From Caulobacter sp. NIBR1757 (GTDB lineage Bacteria; Pseudomonadota; Alphaproteobacteria; Caulobacterales; Caulobacteraceae), in assembly GCF_027912495.1 (NCBI RefSeq), contig NZ_CP115463.1, positions 1,449,501-1,513,500 of the forward strand: a stretch of 64,000 bases of DNA. Reading direction: 5' to 3'. The translations under genes and the position numbers were made by a program. The notes under the pieces are model-generated. The model searched no databases, was not told the DNA's origin, and worked only from the letters and a program-made list of their open reading frames with translations. Shown here piece after piece: positions 8,103-15,916 of this stretch (positions are counted from its first letter, which is position 1; each line of letters starts with the position of its first letter).

Positions 8103-8747
8103 TCAGCGCTCCGGCGGCGGCTCCCGCCCATCAAACCCCGGCAGCCCCAGTTTCCAGCGGATCGCCGCCCCCCTCAGCGCAAACGCACAGCCGAACCCGA
8201 TGACCCCCGCCAAAATCCGGTCCACCCCCAGCACGGCCAGCACCACGAACACCGTCGCGCCCAGGATCGTCGCCGTCACATAGATCTCCCGCTGCAACAG
8301 CACCGACGGCTCGCCGGCCACCACGTCGCGCAGCACCCCGCCGAAGCAGGCCGTCATCATCCCCATGACCACGGCCGAGGCCGGATGCACCCCCAGCGAC
8401 AGCGCCTTGGCGGCCCCGACGATGCAGTAGGCCGCCATCCCGACGGCATCAAGCCAGAGCAGGGCGCTCATCCGCCAGGTCCGCCGCCCGACCATCCAGA
8501 CGATCACCGCCGCCGCGATACAGGCCAGCAGGTAGCCGGGGCTGTTGATCCAGAACACCGGCGCCCCGATCAACAGGTCGCGCAGGGTCCCGCCGCCCAC
8601 CCCGGTCATCGCCGCGAAGAAGGCGAAGGTGACGATGTCATGCCCCCGCCGCGCCGCCGCCAACGCCCCGGTCGCGCCGAACACCAGCACGGCGGCGTAG
8701 TCGAACAGCAGGAAGGCCGTTTCGAGGTTGGGCAGGGTCGGCTGCAT
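8103..8747 (-). CDS. Trimeric intracellular cation channel (TRIC/UPF0126) family membrane protein
   Basis: 214 residues from the ATG at 8747, chosen over a TTG two codons upstream because AGGAA stands about 8 bases before it. Seven hydrophobic helices and the duplicated UPF0126 signature are visible: GATGALAAARRGHDIVTF and GGGTLRDLLIG in the first half, GMMTACFGGVLRDVVAGEP in the second. Family members such as YadS/YicG are prokaryotic TRIC channels in the inner membrane, probably passing K+ or amino acids. The tail is proline-rich (REPPPER). It converges on mtaB across a palindromic repeat. Confidence 0.88.
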   Translation of the reverse strand: MQPTLPNLETAFLLFDYAAVLVFGATGALAAARRGHDIVTFAFFAAMTGVGGGTLRDLLIGAPVFWINSPGYLLACIAAAVIVWMVGRRTWRMSALLWLDAVGMAAYCIVGAAKALSLGVHPASAVVMGMMTACFGGVLRDVVAGEPSVLLQREIYVTATILGATVFVVLAVLGVDRILAGVIGFGCAFALRGAAIRWKLGLPGFDGREPPPER

Positions 8748-8806
8748 GGCCAATTCCTAAGCCGCGCCGGCTTGAAAGCCCAGACGCCAGAGCGCAGGCT
8801 CGCCCC

Positions 8807-8986
8807 ATGGGAGACGTCGTCGATCTGCGGATGCACAAATGGGCCGTGAAGCTGGCCCGGCTGCTCGGCCGGCCGGACGGCCCCGAAGCGCTGACCGACC
8901 GCACCCTCAAGGCCATCGTCGCGGTCAATACCGACGAGGAGATCGCCGACATGCTGTCGCTGCCGATTCCGCGCAAAGGTCGATAA
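8807..8986 (+). CDS. Small hypothetical protein, 59 residues
   Basis: ATG at 8807, TAA at 8984-8986. The protein starts MGDVVDLRMHKWAVKL, continues ARLLGRPDGPEALTDRTLKA, and ends IPRKGR. It is helical, hydrophilic, without signal peptide, and its codon use (strong G/C third positions) matches the neighbours, which supports translation. No family was recognised. It diverges from the TRIC gene with about 59 bp between the starts and precedes ftsY by 284 bp. Confidence 0.6.
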   Translation: MGDVVDLRMHKWAVKLARLLGRPDGPEALTDRTLKAIVAVNTDEEIADMLSLPIPRKGR

Positions 8987-9270
8987 TTTTACCCGGAGAA
9001 TATTATTTCGAACCTTTTTCGCCCCTCCGGGCCCCGTCTCACATCGTAGGCGCCGGGCGCCAACATTCCCCGCGCCCGCCTCAACGCCATGCCTACGCCG
9101 GCGCCAACAATCCCAGCCGCGACCGCAACCCGGATATCACAGTCTTTTCCGTCACTTGCCGCCTCGCCGGGTGACCGCTCCCATGCTAGACTCCCGCTTC
9201 GACGAGAAACCGTAGGCGCCGCCCCCTCGCCGGGCGTGACCTGCCCCGCGCCGCAGGCTAAACCCCGCCC
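8987..9270. other. Intergenic leader before ftsY
   Basis: 284 bases without a convincing gene. It starts with an AT-rich stretch (TTTTACCCGGAGAATATTATTTCG) and must hold the ftsY promoter, but I could not identify confident -35/-10 elements. Confidence 0.4.
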
Positions 9271-10200
9271 ATGGCTGAACAAAAACAAGGCTGGTTCCAG
9301 CGCCTGACCAGCGGGCTCTCCCGCTCCTCGCAGGCGATGACCCAGCAGGTCACCGAAATCTTCCGCAGGCCCCTCGACCAGGCCCAGCTCGACGAGCTGG
9401 AGGAGATGCTGATCGAGGCCGACCTCGGCCCCCACGCCGCCGGCCGCATCACCCAGGCCTTCAGCGACGCCAAGTTCGGCAAGTCCGTCTCCGACCAGGA
9501 GGTCAAGGAAGCCCTCGCCGAGCTGGTGACCAGGGAACTGATCAGCCGGGAAGGGGCCTTCGACCCGCTGTCGGGCCCCAAACCCTACGTCGTGCTGTTC
9601 ATCGGCGTGAACGGCTCGGGCAAGACCACCACGCTGGGCAAGATCGCCGCCGACCTGACGTCCAGGGGGGCCAGGGTGCTGATCGTCGCCGGCGACACCT
9701 TCCGCGCCGCCGCCGTCGAACAGCTGCAGGTCTGGGCCACCCGAGCCGGCGCCGACTTCATGAGCCGTCCGACCGGGGCCGACGCCGCGGGCCTGGCGTT
9801 CGACGCGGTCGAGAAGGCCAGGGCGGATGGCTACGATGTGGTCCTCATCGATACCGCCGGCCGGCTGCAGAACAAGCAGGGGCTGATGGACGAACTCCTG
9901 AAGGTCATCCGCGTCCTGAAGAAGGTCGATCCGGATGCGCCGCATGAGACTCTGCTGGTCCTCGACGCCACGGTCGGGCGCAACGCGCTCAGCCAGGAAA
10001 ACCTGTTCGGCAACCAGATCGGCGTCTCCGGCATCGTCATGACCAAGCTGGACGGCACCGCCCGCGGCGGCGTGCTGGTCCCCGTCGCGCAGGCCTCCGA
10101 CAGCCCCATCAAGCTGATCGGCGTCGGCGAGGGCATCGACGATCTGCAACCTTTCGACGCCCGGGCGTTTTCCCGGTCCCTGGTCGGGCTGGACGCCTAA
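9271..10200 (+). CDS. ftsY: Signal recognition particle receptor FtsY
   Basis: 309 residues; ATG at 9271. The SRP-type GTPase receives ribosome-nascent chain-SRP complexes at the inner membrane. The N domain (about 35-100, LDELEEMLIEADLG) is followed by the G domain with P-loop GVNGSGKTTTLGK (112-124), DTAGR and TKLDGTARGG. The acidic A domain of E. coli FtsY is absent; the N terminus is a short region ending in an amphipathic WFQRLTSGLSRSSQ, common in alphaproteobacteria. yciB follows 10 bp downstream, so the two form an operon. Confidence 0.95.
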   Translation: MAEQKQGWFQRLTSGLSRSSQAMTQQVTEIFRRPLDQAQLDELEEMLIEADLGPHAAGRITQAFSDAKFGKSVSDQEVKEALAELVTRELISREGAFDPLSGPKPYVVLFIGVNGSGKTTTLGKIAADLTSRGARVLIVAGDTFRAAAVEQLQVWATRAGADFMSRPTGADAAGLAFDAVEKARADGYDVVLIDTAGRLQNKQGLMDELLKVIRVLKKVDPDAPHETLLVLDATVGRNALSQENLFGNQIGVSGIVMTKLDGTARGGVLVPVAQASDSPIKLIGVGEGIDDLQPFDARAFSRSLVGLDA

Positions 10201-10210
10201 AGGAAAACCC

Positions 10211-10840
10211 ATGACCGAACCGTCCGCCACACCCGACAAGAAGAAGTCCCACGGCTGGATCCGCACCGCCGTCGACTTCGGCGGCCTGCTGGCCTTCTTC
10301 ATCGGCTATCTGGTCACCCACAGCCTGGTCGCCGCCGCCTGGTGGCTGGTGGCCGGCTCGGCTGTCGCCCTGGTGGTCGGCTACGTCGCCGAAAAGCGCC
10401 TGGCGCCGATGCCGCTGATCTCCGGGGTCCTGGCCCTGGTGTTCGGCTCCCTGACGGTCTTCTTCAAGGACCCGATCTTCCTGAAGCTCAAGCCGACCAT
10501 CACCATGACCCTGTTCGCGGTCATCTTGCTCGGCGGGCTGGTGGCGAAGAAGAATGTTCTGAAGATGCTGATGGGCTCGGAGCTGGTGATGAGCGACGCG
10601 GTCTGGCGCACCTTCACCCTGCGCTACGGCCTGTTCTTCCTGGCCATCGCCATCCTCAACGAAATCGTCTGGCGCAACTTCGACGAGGGCGTCTGGGCGA
10701 CCTTCAAGGTGTTCGGCATCCTGGGGCTGACGGTTCTCTTCTCCCTCAGCCAGGCCCCGCTGATCATGCGCGGGATGAAGGAGTCCGAGGCCCCCGTCGA
10801 TCCGGAGGAGGCGACGGCCGCCCCGCCGATCATTGAATGA
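10211..10840 (+). CDS. yciB: Inner-membrane septation protein A (IspZ/YciB)
   Basis: 209 residues with about five transmembrane helices beginning at residue 22 (VDFGGLLAFFIGYLV). The segments FGSLTVFFKDPIFLKLKPT and NEIVWR are hallmarks of the YciB/IspZ family, an inner-membrane protein linked to septation and envelope integrity in enterobacteria and Shigella. It is transcribed with ftsY. The tail (about 185-209) is acidic and proline-rich. Confidence 0.9.
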   Translation: MTEPSATPDKKKSHGWIRTAVDFGGLLAFFIGYLVTHSLVAAAWWLVAGSAVALVVGYVAEKRLAPMPLISGVLALVFGSLTVFFKDPIFLKLKPTITMTLFAVILLGGLVAKKNVLKMLMGSELVMSDAVWRTFTLRYGLFFLAIAILNEIVWRNFDEGVWATFKVFGILGLTVLFSLSQAPLIMRGMKESEAPVDPEEATAAPPIIE

Positions 10841-10905
10841 TCTGTCGTCAAACCTACACCGAGGCCGATTAAGCTCCGCACGCGGTCAATGAACCGGAGG
10901 GGATT

Positions 10906-11430
10906 ATGGCGAAAGACAAGTCGGGCAAGCGGGCCGCCGCTTCGGTGGGCCACCTGCTGCATCGGGCGGCCCAGCGCGCGCTCGATCTCTACGCCGCCGA
11001 GGCCGGCCCCGGAGCGGTGACCCAACGCCAGCACGCCGTGCTCGCCGCCGTCGCCGAGAAGGAAGGCGCCGCCCAGGCCGACCTGGTCGCCTCCACCGGC
11101 ATCGACCGCTCGACCCTGGCCGACATGGTCGCCCGGATGATCGACAAAGGCCTGCTGGCGCGGGAGCGCTCGGCGCTCGACGCCCGGGCCAACGCCGTGC
11201 GCCTGACCGACGCCGGCCGAGAGGCCCTGGAGTCGATCGGCCCCAAGACCGCCGCCGCCGACGCCGCCCTGATGGCCCTGCTGCCCAAGGGCAAGCGCGA
11301 TGGCCTGCTGGAGGCGCTGGAAATCCTGGCGGCCGGCGAGGCGCGGGTGAAGAAGGTCAAGCTTCCGAAGGCCGAGAAGGCCGAGAAGAAGGCCCGGAAG
11401 AAGAAAGAGAAGCTCGCGAAGACGGCTTAA
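10906..11430 (+). CDS. MarR family transcriptional regulator
   Basis: 174 residues; ATG at 10906 preceded by a strong GGAGGGG ribosome-binding site. A winged helix typical of MarR spans about 38-105: QRQHAVLAAVAEKEGAAQADL, then TGIDRSTLADMVARMIDKGLL (recognition helix) and RERSALDARANAVRLTDAG (wing). The C-terminal 30 residues are an unusual lysine-rich tail (KAEKAEKKARKKKEKLAK) that might bind DNA non-specifically. No linked target gene is evident. Confidence 0.88.
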   Translation: MAKDKSGKRAAASVGHLLHRAAQRALDLYAAEAGPGAVTQRQHAVLAAVAEKEGAAQADLVASTGIDRSTLADMVARMIDKGLLARERSALDARANAVRLTDAGREALESIGPKTAAADAALMALLPKGKRDGLLEALEILAAGEARVKKVKLPKAEKAEKKARKKKEKLAKTA

Positions 11431-11602
11431 CCCTCCCTCCCCGAATGGGGAGGGTAGACGCGCGGTTACGCGCGTCGGGTGGGGAAGTCGGCCACTGACT
11501 TTCGAGATTAAGCACTGAGAAGACAAACCGGCCGGGCGCCAGTGACCCACTGCCCCACCCGGCGCGCAACGCGCGCCTGCCCTCCCCATTCGGGGAGGGA
11601 CG
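11431..11602. repeat. Dispersed palindromic repeat, family C copy 2, between convergent genes
   Basis: About 171 bp clearly related to 7931-8102: ends CCTCCCTCCCCG / CGGGGAGGGA, interior AGACGCGCGGTTACGCGCGT and CACCCGGCGCGCAACGCGCG shared. Again it exactly fills the space between two convergent genes (MarR and opgH). Confidence 0.85.
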
Positions 11603-11605
11603 GTG

Positions 11606-13609
11606 TCAGTGCACCGTCGCCGAGGCCGGCACGGCCCGCCGTTGGGTGGCGATCAGGTTGGGCCAGAACACCGAGGTTTCCGGCACATCCATGTTGGCCA
11701 CCGGCCCGTGACGGTCATCTACCACCGGGAACAGCTGGTGGATCTGCGCGCCCAGCGCTTCGCTGCGCTCGGTCACTTCTTCCGGGGTGACCAGCAGGCC
11801 CATGCGGCCGGCCCAGGCGCCCAGGTCCTTGCGGCTGGTGGCCACGGCGATGAACGGCGAGGCGATCAGCGGCAGGATGATGGGGGCGAACCAGATGGTC
11901 AGGTTGGGGGCCAGCAGCAGCATGCTGGCGAACAGCAGGCCGGTGTTGATCTCCCAGCGGTGGGCGCGGAAGGCGTCCTTGTAGCTAAGGGTCTCGCCTT
12001 CGCGGGTCTGGGTCGACCAGCCGGCGTCGCGGCCCATCAGCACCTCGAAGACGATGCGGCTGTGGCCGACCATCATCACCGGGGCCATGACGGCCGAGTA
12101 GGCGGTCTCGAAGGCGGCGCTCTTGAGGATGGCGAAGGCGCCGCCGAACTTGGCGCGCTCTTCGGGGCGGCTGAGGGTCAGGGCCAGGCCGAGGATCTTG
12201 GGACCGATCAGCATCAGGACGGTCAGCAGCGAGGCCCAGATGATGGGGTCGTACTTCACCGGCGCCAGCAGGCGCCAGTACTCGGGCATGGTCAGGGTGA
12301 TCTGGGCCTGGATGCCGAGGCCGACGATCAGGCTCAGCAGCCAGATCGGCGAGACGAGGTAGCAGAGCATGCCGAAGAACAGCTGCAGGCGGCTGATCGG
12401 GTGCAGGCCCGGCGCGAACAGCAGGCCGAGGTGCTGCAGGTTGCCCTGCGCCCAGCGGCGGTCGCGCTTCATGAACTCGATCATCGAGGGCGGGGTCTCT
12501 TCGGTCGAGCCGTCGAGCACCGGAGTGACGTGCACCGCCCAGCCGCCGCGACGCAGCAGGGCCGCCTCGACCACGTCGTGGCTGAGGATGTGGCCGCCGA
12601 AGGGCTTCTTGCCGGGCAGGACGGGCAGGCCCGAGCAGGAGGCGAAGGCCTTCACCCGGACGATGGCGTTATGGCCCCAGTAGCTGCTCTCGGCGCCGGT
12701 CCACCAGGCGAGGCCGGCGGAAGCGACCTTGCCGAACATGCGGACGCTGAACTGCTGGGCGCGGGCGTAGAGGGTCTCGGCGCCGATGATCACCGGGGTG
12801 GTCTGCAGCAGGCCCATGCCCGGGTGGCGCTCCATGGCGTCGACCAGCTTCACGACGGTCTCGCCGCTCATCACGCTGTCGGCGTCGAGGATGATCATGT
12901 GCTCATAGGCGCCGCCCCAGCGGGTGACCCAGTCGCTGATGTTGCCGGCCTTGCGCTCGATGTTCTTGGGCCGGCGGCGGTAGTAGGTGGCGCAGCGGCT
13001 GCGGGCGCGCAGGGCCGAGAACTGCACGCGCTCCTGGGCGGCGATGGCCTCGTTGGTGGTGTCGCTCAGCACGAAGAGGTCGAACCAGTGGGCGACGCCC
13101 AGCATGCTCAGCGAGCGCTCGATCCTGGCCAGGCGGGCCAGGGTGGCGGCCGGGTCTTCGTTGTAGAGCGGCATCAGCAGCGCCGTCTTGACGCGCGGGG
13201 CCGGGACGATGGCCGGGAAGTCGAAGATGTCTTCCTTGCGGTTCTTCAGAACCCAGAAGCCGGCGACGGCGCTGCAGAACCAGGTCGAGACGGCCGAGAC
13301 CAGGGTCACGAACAGGCCGAGCGCGATCCACTCCAGCGGCGTGAACCCGTCGCGCATGTAGAGTTGCAGCGGGGTGGCGGCGATCAGGGCAGTCAGCAGC
13401 CAGCTGGCGGCGAACAGGATGGTGCGGCGGACGCCGATGTTGGCGGGGGAGGTGACGGGGGCCTTGGCGAGTTTAGGAGCATCGGCGCCGAACGACTGGC
13501 GCGGCATGTCCATCGGCGATTCCGCCGGCAGCCAGGGCTCGCCCAGCGGCGCGTAGGCGCGGCTGTCGTCGTGCTCGTAGCGCAGGGCCAGATTGCTCGT
13601 GCCATCCAT
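11606..13609 (-). CDS. opgH: Glucans biosynthesis glucosyltransferase OpgH (MdoH)
   Basis: 667 residues. The inner-membrane GT2 glucosyltransferase builds the beta-glucan backbone of osmoregulated periplasmic glucans from UDP-glucose and exports it. Two helices precede the catalytic domain (about 65-85 and 95-115), which shows PLYNEDP, LDADSVMSGE (metal DxD-like), the later acceptor Asp region and RDRRWAQGN (equivalent of QxxRW); about six membrane helices follow. The next genes on this strand upstream are DUF998 and an OpgC-like acyltransferase, consistent with a glucan locus. No opgG is in the window. Confidence 0.92.
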   Translation of the reverse strand: MDGTSNLALRYEHDDSRAYAPLGEPWLPAESPMDMPRQSFGADAPKLAKAPVTSPANIGVRRTILFAASWLLTALIAATPLQLYMRDGFTPLEWIALGLFVTLVSAVSTWFCSAVAGFWVLKNRKEDIFDFPAIVPAPRVKTALLMPLYNEDPAATLARLARIERSLSMLGVAHWFDLFVLSDTTNEAIAAQERVQFSALRARSRCATYYRRRPKNIERKAGNISDWVTRWGGAYEHMIILDADSVMSGETVVKLVDAMERHPGMGLLQTTPVIIGAETLYARAQQFSVRMFGKVASAGLAWWTGAESSYWGHNAIVRVKAFASCSGLPVLPGKKPFGGHILSHDVVEAALLRRGGWAVHVTPVLDGSTEETPPSMIEFMKRDRRWAQGNLQHLGLLFAPGLHPISRLQLFFGMLCYLVSPIWLLSLIVGLGIQAQITLTMPEYWRLLAPVKYDPIIWASLLTVLMLIGPKILGLALTLSRPEERAKFGGAFAILKSAAFETAYSAVMAPVMMVGHSRIVFEVLMGRDAGWSTQTREGETLSYKDAFRAHRWEINTGLLFASMLLLAPNLTIWFAPIILPLIASPFIAVATSRKDLGAWAGRMGLLVTPEEVTERSEALGAQIHQLFPVVDDRHGPVANMDVPETSVFWPNLIATQRRAVPASATVH

Positions 13610-13682
13610 CGGAGAACCGCCGTCAAAAGGTGTCCGTCCCGCCCCGGAGAGCGCGCCAACCGACTCTGCCGGAGGCTGGTAA

Positions 13683-13695
13683 CGTGATTATCACG
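13683..13695. promoter_or_regulatory. Small perfect palindrome upstream of opgH
   Basis: CGTGAT-T-ATCACG, about 74 bp before the opgH start, within AACGTGATTATCACGGATA; a possible operator. The short length makes chance occurrence possible. Confidence 0.3.
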
Positions 13696-13806
13696 GATAC
13701 GTTATGTTGCGCTGCGATGGAAGCGGGAAAATCGCTTCCGGAGCGATCGGCGCCCAAAAATGCATCGCCTCTGCACGGCTGTGACCAGACGGGGGCGAAG
13801 GGGTGT

Positions 13807-14490
13807 TCAGAACACGTCCGCTTCACCCGGCGCTTGCGCCAGACGGTAAAGCCGACGCTCCAGACCATAGGCGGCGATTCCCGTCCAGCCGACCAGCAGG
13901 ATGGCGAACGCCGTCTCCCAATGGCCGACGTTCTGCGGGTTCACCATGCCGTACCAGATGCGGTGGTTGGTGATCAGGGCCATCATCAGGTTGGCCAGGC
14001 TGACCAGTCCGAGGAACAGCTTCAGCCGCCCCATTCCCTCGATTTTCCAAAGCCCCCAGATCAGGAACAGCGGGGCCAGGATGATGCCGAGGCCGAGGTT
14101 GATCAGCAGGTGCCAGGGGTTGGGCCAGGGGATGAGGGCGGAGACGACCATGCCGATCCCGGCCAAGACGAAACAGAGGATCAGGCCGCCGGCCGCGATG
14201 CGCGGGCCGCCCACGGCCACCACGGCCAGGCCGAAGCCGATCCCGGCCGCGGCCGCGCCGAACCCGCTGATCAGCACCCCGCCATTGAACAGCCAGGGGT
14301 GCGGGGCCGCCGCTCCGCCCAGGTCGCTGAGGTACATGGTGGCGTTGTTGTAGCCGGGGTAGGACAGGGCCGCGAGGATCACCGCCAGGAAGGCGAAGAT
14401 CGGCGCGCCGACGCCGATGACCAGCAGGATCCGGCGGCGGCGCCAGCGTTGGCCCGGGGCGAACTGGGCGGCAAGGTCGTCGAGGATCAC
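13807..14490 (-). CDS. DUF998 family membrane protein
   Basis: 227 residues with a GTG start at 14490 overlapping the stop of the acyltransferase gene (GTGA). Six transmembrane helices begin at about residue 22. The pattern of a first helix followed by YPGYNNATMYLSDLGG and then PHPWLFNGG is characteristic of DUF998. The biochemical function of the family is unknown. Coupling to an OpgC-like acyltransferase suggests a role in envelope glycan modification, but this is context only. Confidence 0.8.
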   Translation of the reverse strand: MILDDLAAQFAPGQRWRRRRILLVIGVGAPIFAFLAVILAALSYPGYNNATMYLSDLGGAAAPHPWLFNGGVLISGFGAAAAGIGFGLAVVAVGGPRIAAGGLILCFVLAGIGMVVSALIPWPNPWHLLINLGLGIILAPLFLIWGLWKIEGMGRLKLFLGLVSLANLMMALITNHRIWYGMVNPQNVGHWETAFAILLVGWTGIAAYGLERRLYRLAQAPGEADVF

Positions 14491-15707
14491 GCCGCCCGCG
14501 CTCCGGGCGGTTCGCTCACCGGCGGGGTGTCGTTGCCGATGGTGGTGATCTCAGGTTCCCGGGCCGGTGGCGGCAGCTTAGGACCGAAGGGCTTGAGGCC
14601 CCACAGCGGCCGGATCAGATTGATGCGGCGCACCGCCTCATAGACCGCCAGGCTGCCGGCGAAGGTGATGGTGATGAAAAGCGGGACCTCGACCCAGACT
14701 GGCATGCCCAGGGGCGCCAGCACGAACAGGGCCATGACCAGGATCGTCTGGTGGGCCATGTAGACCGGGAAGATGGCGTCATTCAGATAGCGCTTCACGG
14801 CCGTATCGGCGGCGCGAAGATGGCGGCTGGCGAAACCAAGGGCGGCGCAGACCGTGGTCCATTGGGTGATCGCGAACATGGTGTTCTTGATCGAGCCGGC
14901 GAAGATCCCCCCGTCCTGGCTGGCGTGGAGGGCCATCAGGCAGCCGACCGAGACGAGAGCGAGCGGCAGGGCTATGAAACGCAGCCGTTCCAGCTCCTGC
15001 CAGATCCTGGCCTGGCCGACGATCAGGAAGCCGAACAGAAAGACGCCGAGCGAGGAGGCGTGGTTGTACCAGTCGTGCTGGATCTGGTTGTTCAGTCCGA
15101 ACCAGGGGAACAGCCCCTGGCGGACGATGGCGAGATACAGGATCGGCAGGACCAGCAGCTTCCAGCCGGTGAGCGTCTTCGCCAGCCATTCCTCGGCCCT
15201 GGCGATCCAGCCGGGCCGGGTCAGCAGGGCCACGGCGACCAGGCTGTAGGCGCCGATGTAGAGCACGAACCACAGGTGGTTGATGGCGATGCCGTCGGCC
15301 ATCCCCTTGAGGCTGAACTCACGGATCCACCAGTCGACGACGCTGCCTGTATAGCCGTCCTTGGTCACCGTTTCGGCCCAGCCCTGCGGCGGCACCAGGA
15401 TCAGGGTCCCGAACAGCAGCGGCGGGGCCAGGCGGGCGAAGCGCTGCTTCAGCACTGCCTTGGCGTCGTACTTGAGGCTCATCAGCCGCAGCGCCGCGCC
15501 GGAGACAAGGAACAGCAGGGTAAGACGCCAGGGAGAGGTCAGGAGGATGACTTCCTCCATGAAACCAAAGCGATGTTTGCTGTTCAGGTGCCAGTCCCAC
15601 GGGGTGTAGGCCAGTCCCACATGGTACAGGATGAGCAGGCCCAGCGCGCCGATGCGCAACCAGTCCAGATCGGCCCTGCGGCTGTTGGATGTGGGGGCGG
15701 AGGCCAT
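14487..15707 (-). CDS. Acyltransferase 3 family protein, OpgC/MdoC-like
   Basis: About 406 residues from the ATG at 15707; a GTG at 15746 is an alternative. It has ten or so membrane helices and the acyltransferase-3 opening RRADLDWLRIGALGLLILYH, in which the conserved Asp/Arg and His lie, followed by the VSGAALRLMSLK segment. Such enzymes transfer acyl groups across the inner membrane to extracytoplasmic glycans; OpgC succinylates periplasmic glucans. The nearby opgH makes that substrate plausible. The stop overlaps the DUF998 start. Confidence 0.82.
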   Translation of the reverse strand: MASAPTSNSRRADLDWLRIGALGLLILYHVGLAYTPWDWHLNSKHRFGFMEEVILLTSPWRLTLLFLVSGAALRLMSLKYDAKAVLKQRFARLAPPLLFGTLILVPPQGWAETVTKDGYTGSVVDWWIREFSLKGMADGIAINHLWFVLYIGAYSLVAVALLTRPGWIARAEEWLAKTLTGWKLLVLPILYLAIVRQGLFPWFGLNNQIQHDWYNHASSLGVFLFGFLIVGQARIWQELERLRFIALPLALVSVGCLMALHASQDGGIFAGSIKNTMFAITQWTTVCAALGFASRHLRAADTAVKRYLNDAIFPVYMAHQTILVMALFVLAPLGMPVWVEVPLFITITFAGSLAVYEAVRRINLIRPLWGLKPFGPKLPPPAREPEITTIGNDTPPVSEPPGARAA

Positions 15708-15821
15708 GGCGGCGGTCCTATGCCGCCCGCGGACAAAAAAGTCCACGTCCGAGGCTGCGCATGCCCTGGTCGATCAAGCCGCTACCTCCCGCGCCAATCT
15801 CGCAAGTCTTTGAAATCACAA

Positions 15822-15846
15822 GGGCCCGCGGGAGTTCCGCGGGCCC
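15822..15846 (-). terminator. Hairpin terminator after the RTX gene
   Basis: Perfect 10-bp stem GGGCCCGCGG / CCGCGGGCCC with loop GAGTT, about 70 bp beyond the RTX stop on the minus strand and followed there by TTGTGATTTC. Confidence 0.65.
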
Positions 15847-15916
15847 AGGCGATTCGCCTGCGCAAAGGCACTATGCCTCAGCGCCTGTGTCCGGGCTGTG
15901 CCCGTACGGTCACGGC

